Origin: Fragilaria crotonensis
Taxonomy: Eukaryota; Bacillariophyta; Fragilariophyceae; Fragilariales; Fragilariaceae
DNA: 64,000 nt
Reading direction: 5' to 3'
NCBI GenBank assembly: GCA_022925895.1
Contig: JAKSYS010000294.1
Location: 1 to 64,000, forward strand
Position numbers and translations under genes: made by a program. Under the pieces are notes generated by a model that saw only the letters and a program-made list of their open reading frames with translations, did not search any database and had not been told where the DNA came from. Positions 1 to 10,222 of the stretch are shown one piece after another (positions within the stretch are counted from its first letter, which is position 1; every line of letters begins with the position of its first letter).

Positions 1-211
1 CATAGTATGACATACAAATTCCAGTGGGCTCCACTTCCAGTGTCTCTGTCCTCCTGTTCCATTCGAGGTGCCCCAGGGTTTCTTGGACAAAAGAGAAAAT
101 ACCGTGAGTCCTAAGCTGCAGATTCTGATTGGATAAAACAACATGCGTCCACGCATGTCGCATTATGTCTGACTGTATGACATATCAAGACAATTGGCAC
201 GTCACATGTTA
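1..211. other. Left edge, no gene seen
   Basis: No coding region, RNA gene or clear repeat is visible before the first MITE. It ends in the TTA that flanks that element. Confidence 0.5.
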
Positions 212-969
212 GAGCATGAGCACCGGTAGCGCTATTTTATAGCGTCTTTAGAAACTTAAGGTGTCTTTAGAAACCTATTTTGGATATTTCGGAAATGTCC
301 TGTGTGGGTCCTATCCCACACCCGTAACGCTATTTTTTCGTCAGATTCCAAAACTGGCGAGGACCCGTGCCCAAAATTACGAAGGTCTGACCCCCGCCCC
401 GCGCCTAATACGAAGTATGATCCATACTTCACTCCGTTCTTATAGTGGGCACTGTCGTCTCTCGACGCATCTTGTCTCGAACTTTTATCATGAGTACCAG
501 GTACAATGTACCACTACAGGAGCAGAAGACAATGGGGTTGTACCTGGTTTGCGTTCAAAATGTATGCCAAACTTCAGGGCTGAAGACATTGTCGTCAAAT
601 ATACAGGAGGAAAGAAGACCATCCATGTTGATTGGTGTCATTTTTCGTTTTTTGTTTCCTTCCCGAGATATGACATACGGCGCACGATCGCACGATCGAT
701 GGAAGCAAGTCAATCGAAGTGATCAAATAGAGGAAATGCTGCAATCGAACTAATCGAATAGGACATATTTCGACACGCTACAATCTGACATTTGGTGACC
801 AAACGCTATTCCAACGTCCACATGTAGACGTTGGAATAGCGTTTGGTCAGAAAATTGCGTCGCAAAAGTTACAATGTAGCGTATCAGGCCCAACCGGTGG
901 TTATAATTTTACGATTTTTCGGTCAGATCTGACCGAAATCAGAAAATAGCGTTACCGGTGGGCATGCTC
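212..969. mobile_element. Harbinger-type MITE, 758 bp
   Basis: The two ends are imperfect inverted repeats of about 28 bp. The left end reads GAGCATGAGCACCGGTAGCG and the reverse complement of the right end GAGCATGCCCACCGGTAACG. Both are flanked by TTA (209-211 and 970-972), the three-base TWA duplication typical of PIF/Harbinger elements. The inside holds no credible gene; small open frames at 261-753 are chance. It contains a strong hairpin (796-849) and several short palindromes around the word GCTATTTT. Without a transposase it would be a non-autonomous MITE. The family call rests on the duplication and the GAGCAT terminus only. Confidence 0.75.
796..849. repeat. Perfect 23-bp hairpin inside the MITE
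   Basis: Bases 796-818 (TGACCAAACGCTATTCCAAC and three more) are exactly complementary to 827-849, with an 8-base loop CACATGTA. It is a subterminal palindrome of the MITE and could fold as cruciform DNA or as an RNA hairpin. Confidence 0.85.
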
Positions 970-1118
970 TTACAGACCACAAAACGATGATGTAAGTTTG
1001 GATCGGTCTGCCATACTGTCCAAACCTGACGTGTCCAAGAATCAAATTCTGCAATGTTTTCTTCCTCCTCACATCTTCTATTTTCCGCATGGACGTATCA
1101 TCTTGCCCAGTTGGCCGA

Positions 1119-2550
1119 ATGAAGAAAATGAAAACGTCATTGCGCTTACTTTCAACAGCTCTAGCCCTTCTTCTTCTGTCTCAAATCCAGGTGGCTAACT
1201 CCTTTCAGACGCCTCGCCTCGCCGCAGTATCTTCTTCAAAGAGTGTTCTATCCAGTGCTCAGCCAGTGTTTCAATCCAGCATTGCTGACTTGCCAACTAC
1301 GGTACCACGTGAATCAGTTTCCAAGCAACCGACAACAGAGAATGACCTTCTTCCTTTGGGAACCATACTTAGGATGCTCCCAAGAGAGTCGTTTGAAATT
1401 GATACCAAGACCGGCCTTTTCTACTTTGGCGTGGATCTCGTTGCCGTGGGAGCAACGCTTGGCTTTCTGAACGCCGTAGTTACGTCTGATTTTTATCATT
1501 CGATTCCTGTCTTGATGCAAGCTCTCACAGTGGCGCCCTTGCAGGTTCTGGTAAGTGTGAGACATCGAATCATTGAGTCTCGACGATGTCGAGCGTGTTT
1601 TCTGAGATAATTTGTTTTGGTACTCTAGGCCGGTTTCACGATGTGGTGCATGTGGTGTATTACGATGCTGGACATGGGACTATTTCGAACAACAAATGGA
1701 TAAATAATGTGGTCGGAGAGGTTTCCCATTCCATGGTTTGCCTACACACCTTTCAGCCATGGGGCCAAGTCGCATCTTCTGTCATCATTTGAATCACAAT
1801 CACATCTCCAAGGACTACAGTCATCAATGGTTTGTTCGGGAGGAACGCGATGCATTGCCAACTGTATTCAAAATTGCTTGCGCGACACGAAACCTGCAGC
1901 TTCCATTTTGTACCTTGTATACTTGCTTTCGGTATTCCTGATGGCGGGCACGTTTTTCTACGGAAAGCTGTGGGACGGCGAACCAATGAAGGAGAAGCTA
2001 CGAGGCGCTATCTCAGTTGCCGTTTCCATGGCAACCGCGGGATCCCTTTGGATGAATATGGGCACCGCGGACTTCGCAGTCGTGTGCCTAGCCCCATGGT
2101 TGGTGTGTAGTTTCTGGCTCTTCATGGTCACTTACCTTCAGCATCACAGCGATGACGGCAAGCTGTATACTGACGATACATGGGCTTTCACCAAGGGTGC
2201 TTTCGAAACTGTAGATCGTGACTATGGAACTTGGATCAACCGAATGAGCCACCACATGATGGACGGACATGTCGTTCATCACTTGTTCTTCACCAAAGTG
2301 TGAGTTGGAATTATGAGATCGCATACGTGTTGCGTTCCATGATTATGATGAAACTGACTCTGCAGTTTTGCTTTACAGACCACACTATAGATTAGAGGCG
2401 GCGACAAAGGCCCTGCAGGCTGGACTAGAGGAGGCCGGACAGAGTCACTTGTACAAACGGGTGGAAACAAGAGATTTCACACAGGAAATCATCAGACAAT
2501 TCAACGACAACTGGTTCTTCATTGATGAAGCACAAGTTGTGCGCGAGTAA
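1119..2550 (+). CDS. Methyl-end fatty acid desaturase (omega-3/omega-6 type), frame disturbed
   Basis: Integral-membrane di-iron desaturase that adds a double bond to an acyl chain. The start at 1119 gives MKKMKTSL followed by a hydrophobic signal segment ending VANS|FQTP, like the plastid-import cleavage site of diatoms, so a plastid enzyme is inferred. Introns lie at about 1551-1628 (GTAAGT...TAG) and about 2299-2379. Three histidine regions can be seen: DAGHG after the first intron (about 1665), HHLNHNH (about 1780) and GHVVHHLF (about 2268-2291), followed by PHYRLEAATKAL. HHLNHNH recalls omega-3 enzymes, but the regiospecificity cannot be told. Between about 1655 and 1900 the reading frame changes several times around the first two histidine boxes. 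It is either a decaying gene or base-calling error; the well-kept boxes favour error. Confidence 0.72.
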
Positions 2551-3205
2551 CGGGTGCTCCGAATACTTGGAATAACGGATTTGATTTCAATTTACCGTCA
2601 ATAACCATGATTTAATAGCTACAACCCACAACCTACACCCATGTCATTGTTCATGGTTCATGGGCTAAACTCGGAGTATATCATGTAGTAGCAGGAAAAG
2701 GGATCTACTGTACTCCAGAACCAGAACTCTCTACTAATCCTCCCACCTCCCACCTCCCACAAAGTGTTACTGTAGCTACCACTGTAGTAAAAAAAAGCAT
2801 CGATCGAGGTTTTTTATGCATATAGTTTTGTACTCCGAGTACCAAGTACTACAGTACCACGTACTACAAGTACTTGTATTCTGTAAAATGTAGTACATTG
2901 TAGTACTCCGGTATGCATACTCGCAGTTCGGAGTAGTCCAGTACGACAGTACTCCAGTGTTCCCCGTCTTGTTCTTTAAAGAGAAGTGTCGAAGCAACTC
3001 GGCGACAGCTCAGATCTCAGATGCCCGAAGGATCGCAACATCAGCTGTACAGCAAGCAAACCTCTTCATTATCACAATAATTCAGAAGTGATGCACCAAA
3101 GTGCACTTTGATGCAAACCTCTATATAGGTTCAGAATTTGGCGCTGAAATACTCTGCTGAGATTGCAAAATTGATTTGATTGCTGAAACGTTTCTGTGAT
3201 TGAGA
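2551..3205. other. Intergenic, GTAC-rich 2690-2960
   Basis: No gene is seen. About 2815-2960 is crowded with overlapping GTACT, AGTACC and CCAGTAC words. The 250 bases before 3206 should hold the COX15 promoter, but no motif stands out. Confidence 0.5.
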
Positions 3206-4408
3206 ATGGCGTCCGTTCTTCAGAAGGGCTTTCCTATCATCACCAACGCCTCTGCTAATCAGTACGCGACAGTCGGAAAATGGCTTCTAGGTACTGGTGG
3301 CATGGTGGTGGGCATGATTCATGTGGGAGGCTTGACAAGACTGACCTCGAGTGGCTTGAGTATGACTGATTGGAGTGTCACCGGATCGCTCCCGCCAATG
3401 AACGAAGAAGCATGGCTCGCAGAATTCGATCGTTACAAGCAATATCCTGAATGGCAACAACGGCAGAGTATGACATTGGATGAGTTTCAGTACATTTACG
3501 CCTGGGAATACGGACATCGTATGCTTGGGCGTGTGGTTGGTTTAGTTTTCGTGGTGCCATGGATGTACTTTTCGGTGAAAGGAAAGATCCCTAAAGGCTA
3601 TCAAATGCGCATGATGGGATTGGGTCTTATGGGTGGTACCCAAGGCTTGGTAGGATGGTGGATGGTCAAGAGTGGTCTCACAGATGATCGTCGGGGAGAT
3701 CCCAATCAGATTCGCGTCAAACCAATTCGATTGGCTTCGCACCTTAGCATGGCCTTTGCAACCTACGCAGCCTTGCTTTGGACTGGTTGGGATGTCCTCG
3801 GAATGACGCATAGCAACGAAATGATTAAATACGTTAATGCCACCTCCAGAGAGGCGCTACGCCATGCCTCCCGGGTGCGGATGGCAGCTGCGGCGGTGAC
3901 GAGCCTTACAGCTGTTACTATCGTTTCTGGTGCTCTCGTAGCCGGGAACGACGCGGGGCGTACGTACAATACTTGGCCCAAGATGGGAGATGATTGGATC
4001 CCGGCGGAAGTTTTCAACGGAGTCAAGCCTTTCTCAAAGCGAGCTGTTGAAGACTCTGCGACTGTTCAGTTCAATCACCGTCTTCTTGGTCAGGTTACAG
4101 GCGTAGCTGCACTCGCAATGGTTGGCTTTGCCAGACCGCACCTCATGACGCCTCAAGCTCGTCGAGGTCTTACCGCCGTGGGACTTGCTACCACGGCACA
4201 AGTTGTATTGGGCATCACCACCCTCCTCAACTATGTTCCTATTTCGCTTGCGGCCGTTCATCAGCTCGGAAGCGTGGTTGTCTTTACGAGTGGACTCTAT
4301 CTCGTGCATAGTCTTCGGTACGCACGTCCAGCCCTGTTGCACCAGGCGGCACGTACATTTGCGAAGGAAGGTCCAATGGTGGCTTCAGTTGCGAAAAAGG
4401 TACCGTAG
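3206..4408 (+). CDS. COX15: Heme A synthase (COX15/CtaA family)
   Basis: Converts heme O to heme A by oxidising the C8 methyl group, needed for cytochrome c oxidase; expected in the mitochondrial inner membrane. The ATG at 3206 gives 400 residues, normal for the eukaryotic (type 2) form. Heme-ligand histidines lie in conserved blocks: HVGGLTRLTSSGLSMTDW near the N-terminus, EYGHRMLGR (about residues 97-105), ASHLSMAF, FNHRLLGQVTG (about 288-298) and AVHQLGS (about 350-356). Several membrane spans alternate with these blocks. The second half repeats the pattern of the first, as in the family. The N-terminus is short for a mitochondrial presequence, so an upstream exon is possible. The frame is open throughout and needs no intron. 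Confidence 0.95.
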   Translation: MASVLQKGFPIITNASANQYATVGKWLLGTGGMVVGMIHVGGLTRLTSSGLSMTDWSVTGSLPPMNEEAWLAEFDRYKQYPEWQQRQSMTLDEFQYIYAWEYGHRMLGRVVGLVFVVPWMYFSVKGKIPKGYQMRMMGLGLMGGTQGLVGWWMVKSGLTDDRRGDPNQIRVKPIRLASHLSMAFATYAALLWTGWDVLGMTHSNEMIKYVNATSREALRHASRVRMAAAAVTSLTAVTIVSGALVAGNDAGRTYNTWPKMGDDWIPAEVFNGVKPFSKRAVEDSATVQFNHRLLGQVTGVAALAMVGFARPHLMTPQARRGLTAVGLATTAQVVLGITTLLNYVPISLAAVHQLGSVVVFTSGLYLVHSLRYARPALLHQAARTFAKEGPMVASVAKKVP

Positions 4409-5447
4409 TGCCAGGCCAAAACTAATAAGGTTATGCAAGTTGGCTATTGTTGTGCTTCGACTTGCACAAGGTATACAAAATCGATGACAAAGGGTGGGAG
4501 CATACTATATTATACTATGTACTATGTACTCCGGAGTATGCATAGTACGTTTTAATTACTGTACACTGTAGTACCACGTACTGTAGTACTCAGTTTTCCG
4601 TGCAAAAGTCCAGTTTATGTACAATGGAGTATGGAGTACTCGTACTGCTAGGGAGCCTCCGAGCTCCGAGTACCAGGTGCAATGCATACTGGGCACAATG
4701 CGATTATCATGATTCACTTGTCCTTGGTGCAGCCACTGATGGACCGCATCAAGTAGCAACATCTTCAATGGCTCGCATGTTTGGTGTGTGGTGCATGCAT
4801 CCAACAGTGTTGTGAGCAATTCATGATGCCACCAATTGCATTCTTCCATTGATGGACACCTCAAATAGTATGATTGCAATCTTCATGTGTCAATGGGCAA
4901 CAAGGCCACCTGCACTTCCCTTTGTCCTTACAATTCTGCTGACTGTGGGTTGGGAGGATATGATGCAAGATCTTGATGTAATGAATTTGTCATGGAAGCT
5001 GCTTTCAGAGCGCACTTCCACGTGCTTGCCAATTGACGGATTCAACCATTGCAGATGAAATCGAAACCTAATAATGATTACTAATCGATAGCTCGCTGCT
5101 CCGAGCTCCGAGTCTCTGATGAGTGATGAGCAGGCATGATAATATAAGGATCGTTCCCGCCTCATGCTCTTCCTGAATTTAGGCTGACACGGCGCCTACC
5201 GGTAGAATAAGCATTTGCCCTCGTGCCTTATCGGAGCTTGATTTTGGCATAAATTAAGGACTTTTTTCTGTTTAATCTCCTACGTAACATACCACTCGAC
5301 CTATCAACGTAACAAATATATGTTGATGGCAGACCATTGCCTAAAATAGGGAGTCACATTCTAATTCGGTGCCTAAAAACGCATATTCTAAGGAAAACAA
5401 GGCTACCGCCGAGCCTGGCGATGGGTGTCGATACTCGTAGTCAACTA
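4409..5447. other. Intergenic, no gene recognised
   Basis: About 4500-4690 is another GTAC-rich stretch (GTACTATGTACT, CCGAGTACCAGG). The rest, to the MITE, has only short open frames without recognisable domains on either strand. Confidence 0.5.
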
Positions 5448-5810
5448 CCGTATTTCACGGAGATTTGTACCCACCAAATGTTCATCGAGGGTTTCCGGAA
5501 TCCCACCAAATTTTCATCTAAAATGTCAGATGGATAAAGGGAATCCGTGAAAAATTATTGTCGGGCGGCCGACGGGAAAAAAGGAAAATGAATATTAAAA
5601 CTCGTCTTCTGATCATTAGAGTTATACATGCATAGATAGCTTTCAGCCAGTGGAATTCAAATGACCTGACGTTTTGGTGAAATGCCAGGATTTATCTGCC
5701 AAAGGGAGAAAAAGGGCGTTCATTTTTGAGTCGAGTGGTTCGAAACTGTGCATAATTTTGGGAGGGGTGGGTACAGGAATGCGCGGGGTGCAAATCTCCG
5801 TGAAATACGG
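5448..5810. mobile_element. TA-flanked MITE, 363 bp, 20-bp perfect TIRs
   Basis: The left end CCGTATTTCACGGAGATTTG (5448-5467) and the right end (5791-5810) are perfect inverted copies. TA stands on both sides (5446-5447 and 5811-5812). This is the form of a Tc1/mariner-type non-autonomous element. The inside has no coding capacity. The TIR contains its own small palindrome (CCGTATTTCACGG). Confidence 0.85.
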
Positions 5811-6224
5811 TACTAAGTACTAAGTACTACCGGTAGTATTGTACTAGTACCTGTTGAACTGTCGTACATGCGGTTTAGTGGTGTATTGGAACTTTACCTG
5901 GTGTATGCATAACCCTTTCAGACGATTGAATTCGACGTCAAGGCAACCATGTAGATGACGTCACATCGTTAAACAATGTCATCGACGCGGATGCTGAGAG
6001 AGCGGACGTGGCATTTACCCGTATTGCCCTTTGACACTTGTGACATGAAGCTTCCGCACAGACATCAGATTATGTCATTTTTGTGAGTGTTCGCATATCA
6101 TTGTGGTTCGGTCCCTTTCTCCTTCTCCTTCACCTTCGCATCTTCGCATAACTAAAAGAACTCATTCCTTCGAACGTACAGAAGTTGCAATTTGTTCACA
6201 GTGAACTCACTTTCTGAAATAGAC
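5811..6224. other. Upstream region of the 6225 gene
   Basis: No gene is seen. Two CRE-like sites (5933-5963) and a pyrimidine-rich tract (about 6115-6145) lie before the start codon. Confidence 0.45.
5933..5963. promoter_or_regulatory. Two CRE-like motifs (CGACGTCA, TGACGTCA)
   Basis: CGACGTCA at 5933-5940 and the full palindrome TGACGTCA at 5956-5963, about 270 bp before the start at 6225. bZIP proteins bind such sites, and TGACGT cores act in CO2/cAMP-responsive promoters of diatoms. A role here is inference from motif and position. Confidence 0.35.
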
Positions 6225-6749
6225 ATGAGCAAATCAATCCCAACCATTGCAAAGGCTTTGCCCGCGAGGCTGAAGCTTCACCAGACTCGCAGCCTTTACG
6301 GCTTGTCGACTTTCCATGAACCACGGGCATCCCGCACGACGTCCTCCTTTAGTGAGCCTTCCAACTTTGTTTACAATGGGTGGCATCATAATCAACATCC
6401 CCAACACTTTCACAGTTCTTCTGTCTCACGAAGTGACTGCATGCAGCTTCCAGATTCACGCGTCATGTCTCCCAAGTCTGAATGTCACCATCAGGTAACC
6501 TGGGATGAAGACTACGACGAATACAACTTGTACATTTCTCCCCATCAAGCCACCATCCGTTGTGAGCAAGTGCAACACAGTTTCGAATCTCTGAGACATA
6601 ACGATTTGTTGGACTTGCAACAGCAGCATCAATACAATGCGCAACACGTTGGGGATTATTCCTGGAAGACGGTGGGGTCAGTTTCCGACATTGTCCCTGT
6701 CGACGACGTAGTTGAGTTTGACGATGGTGTTGGTGTGGCTGACTCTTAA
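6225..6749 (+). CDS. Hypothetical protein, 174 aa
   Basis: Not recognised. The first ATG is at 6225 (MSKSIPTIAKALPARLKLHQ); the frame is open upstream but has no earlier ATG. The protein is hydrophilic, rich in His, Ser and Gln, with a basic N-terminus, a region QQQHQYNAQ near residue 140 and an acidic end (VDDVVEFDDG). No signal peptide, membrane span or known domain is visible. The motif SWKTVGSVSDI (about 147-157) is the most ordered-looking part. It lies just outside the left TIR of the large transposon and has CRE-like sites upstream. It could be a regulatory or disordered protein. Confidence 0.55.
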   Translation: MSKSIPTIAKALPARLKLHQTRSLYGLSTFHEPRASRTTSSFSEPSNFVYNGWHHNQHPQHFHSSSVSRSDCMQLPDSRVMSPKSECHHQVTWDEDYDEYNLYISPHQATIRCEQVQHSFESLRHNDLLDLQQQHQYNAQHVGDYSWKTVGSVSDIVPVDDVVEFDDGVGVADS

Positions 6750-6830
6750 GGAAATGAGATACATGCTCTTCCTCTTCTACATACATACATACATGTGGAT
6801 CATAGACCATTTGATGCATTTCGCATGAGC

Positions 6831-6850
6831 TACATCTAAGAGTGCAGATC
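6831..6850 (+). repeat. Left TIR of the 13.8-kb transposon
   Basis: CATCTAAGAGTGCAGATCCG, preceded by TA. It pairs with 20574-20593 at 18 of 20 positions. Confidence 0.75.
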
Positions 6851-7302
6851 CGATGTCATGATGTTTATAATAACTCATTACTTCGTAATTCCGTACGAAT
6901 GTTCGTATTTTTGGAAAAAATCCTCCGACATGCGTGCATCACGTATGTTTTCCCTACGCTCCTCAGGAACTGAAAATATCCCGCTTTAGCATTTTACGAG
7001 AACAGTAGGCAATTCCCGTTCCCTTTTCAAAAGATCAGGGGTCTAAACCCTTTGTAATTACGAAACTGCAGCAAGTTCGTTTTTACTTTTGCGTTTTACG
7101 CACTGTTTCACCAATCAAAGCATTTGTTTCGTCTCCGAATTATGATCCTCAGTAAGTATACACTGTTTCGTCTGACGTATAGCGTGCTGGTATTATGTTT
7201 AGTGATCAGTACGATGTATGATATGATACGTGTAACATGTAGTACCAAATGTCTTCCTTGTCCTACAGGCATCACCGCCGTCTCTATTTTTATGAATGTA
7301 AC

Positions 7303-10191
7303 ATGTCGAAACGACGCCGGAAGCAACAAGGATGTGCTCCAATTTATTGCGAGAATCCATTTTGTCCTCAGGATGGAAAGGCGTACACCAGCATGTCGGC
7401 ATTTACTCAACATATTGGCAGATCAGCGTCATGCGAACAATATGTTCACGGTCATTTGAATTTACGTTCCATTACTCGCGAAAATGCCACCTCCTCTACT
7501 GTTGTAACAAACACCAAAAAGCCCTCTGTGTTACGCCGCGACATGGTAAACAACATACCGCCTCTTCCTGACGATGAAGAGGATTTGGGATTTGCAGTTA
7601 CCGATGCACACAGTTTGCCATGTGATGACGAAGACGCCATTTTCGACAACGAAAGCAATTGTCTTGACGTGCCTACCTTTGCTTTCCGGCCACCGCAAGA
7701 AGGTGCTGTTTTGTCCAGTAGTGGATTTATGTACACTACTCAACAAAAGTGGACCGTCGCATTGTTGAAATTACTGGACGACATAAATGCTCCTGATTAC
7801 GCATTTCGTTTGATTATTGAATGGGCTTTATCCGCTAAAGATGATGGATACAGTTTTCAACCACCTGGCGGTGTTACACGGAATGCAAATGTTGATATTT
7901 TATTCAAGTCTGTACCTAATGCTCCCCTTCTTCGCCCCTCTATTCAACCCGTGCGGCGTGTTGACGGTTCCTCAAGCAACGTGATTGTTTTTGATTTTGT
8001 TCCTCAACTTCTACGCCTGCTCCAAAACCCCAGTGTCATGAAGCCAGAAAATCTTGCTATCAACTTTAATGCTCCCCTTTTGCGTTATGAAAGTCCTGGC
8101 AATGTTCTTGGTGAAGCATTGTCTGGTAGTGTATACCGTACTGCTTATCAGCGCTTCATCAGCGACCCTTCTCGTCAGCTGTTTGTTCCTATTATTCAAT
8201 GGATTGATCGCACTTCCGTGACAGGAAATGATAGGTTTTCTTTAAAACCTTACATGTTTACGCCCGCAATTTTTACCGAATCATTTCGTCGAACATTCAA
8301 AGCTTGGGGGGTATCATGGATTTCTTCCAAAATCAAAAAAATCCTCAGCGCAAAACCAAACCAAAAAACAAGGTGTCAACATTGGCAACTATCACGCCGA
8401 GCTTCGTGTTGTCTTAAATACATTCCGTTCTGCCAACAATCGTCTTCGAAATATAACTCTTCCTATTGGACCTAATGGAAGCATTACGGTGGATATTGTT
8501 ACGTGCATTTTGTTTGTCATCCAAGACATGCAAGAAGGCGATATGTTGTGTGGTCGATATGGACCACACACCCCTTTAATTAAAAGGCATTGTCGCTCCT
8601 GTGATGTCAGTTACGACGACCTTGACAATCCAGAGGTTAATTGTACCTTTCTGCTTTCTCGCAATATGGATTTTATCGCTCAAAGTGAAGACAAAGAACT
8701 CCGGTCACGTTGGTCTCAGCACAAGTTGGATAATGCATTCAATCACATGCCACTGGCTGATCCTGTACGTGGAATATTCGGCGCAACTCCTGTGGAAACC
8801 ATGCACGCGTATCGTAAGGGTATGATTGAAATGGTAACCTTTCTTGTTTTGGATAATGTTCCGGCAAGCAAAAAGGCATTGCTTGACGATCTTGCATTAA
8901 AGTTTCACAAATCTCACCGTCAAACTTGGCGAGGTGAATACCCTGCTACTGACTTCACAAATGGCATTACAAATCTGACCAAGATTAGTGCTTCAGAGCG
9001 ACTCGGTTTGGTTTTTTTGTTTGTAATCTTGGCGCAATACCATGAAGGGTGGCAAATTTTGGAATCTGCGCTGAAACAACGTACAGATACATCTCTGACT
9101 GATGTAGTGGAATTACTCGAGGCCATGCTATGTTTTGATGCATGGCTCAACCGAGACACGTTTTGGAATTTAGAAGACGCTGAAACTGCCAAAGAATCAG
9201 CACAATTTTCTATCAAAGTACTGATGGAAATGTGCAGCAACTACCTACCCACAACAAAATCCAACCGCTGGAATTTTCCGAAATTCCACGAGTTACTGCA
9301 TATTGTTGATGATATGTCAAGGTTTGGTGCACCCACCAATTATTGTGCACAACGTCCTGAATCTCTTTTGATTGCCGCCGCAAAGCAACCAGGAAGGCGT
9401 GCCCAGAAACGTCATCAGGGAATTGATTACGAGCTCCAAGCTGCACAACGTTTGGCTGCTTCAGGTATTATTGAAACAGTTTATGAGAGAATCTTTGACA
9501 CTCCGTCGCTGTTGTCACACGAAAACATCACCCCACCAAGCACAAATTCAAACACTACGCAAGACAATAAGAAAACTGCGCAAAGCCCAATTTCGAGCAT
9601 TTCACAAAGTACGGACCTAGCTACCACTTGCACGATCCACCTCGAGCCATCGACCACTGAGCCTGGTAATGTTACTTATCGACAGTGCTGGTCAAGTACC
9701 ACTAAAGTTGAGCACTTGACTTTGCCAACCCCTTTGCTGATTTTCTTATGCGAAAAGTTTGGTCCCGAGTTCATATTTGCACACAGTACAAACGTGATGC
9801 ATTCACCTTTCGATGTCATCCTGCTTTCCAATCTGGAAATGCAATCTATGATTGGATGTTAGTCAAATTTGAAACCAAAGCAGATGGCAATCAAGAAGCT
9901 GGTGTTGATTACTTCCCATGCAAACTTGTGGCTGTCGTATTCAATAAGGATGCTGTTGTTCCAAACGATGACGACAAATACCGACTTGTTGTTCAATGCA
10001 CACTCAACCGAACTGGTGTTAAGTCTGTGTTGCTGACGGAATGGTGGTGGTCGCCTGAATATGTGATTATATCACCAGCCGCCATTTTCAATCCGTGTTT
10101 TGTTATCACCATAAAGGAAGACCAATCTATTGTGATGGAGACATTAGCATACGAGAAGTGGCCAGGAGAATTTACAAACACTAAGTATTAG
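7303..10191 (+). CDS. Plavaka/CACTA-like DDE transposase
   Basis: Predicted transposase of the 13.8-kb element, about 960 residues. The start at 7303 (MSKRRRKQQG) puts a C2H2-like finger first (CENPFCPQDGKAYTSMSAF then QHIGRSASC), as in Plavaka proteins. The middle has IIQWIDRTSVTGNDRFSLKP (about 8200), which fits the first catalytic Asp of this fold, then LCGRYGPHTPLIKRHCRSC, a Cys/His block, and PVRGIFGATPVETMHAYRKG. The C-terminal YKRDAFTFRCHPAF and YDWMLVKF resemble the end of Plavaka transposases. The frame changes twice: in the G6 run at 8306-8311, and between about 9750 and 9770. Both ends and all blocks are present. A more distant CACTA group is possible. Confidence 0.62.
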
Positions 10192-10222
10192 GCACTTAAA
10201 CAGAAACCGCAGCTTTTTATGT

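Noticed and set aside
261-753. Two overlapping open frames
   Set aside because: They lie inside the MITE and have no domain.
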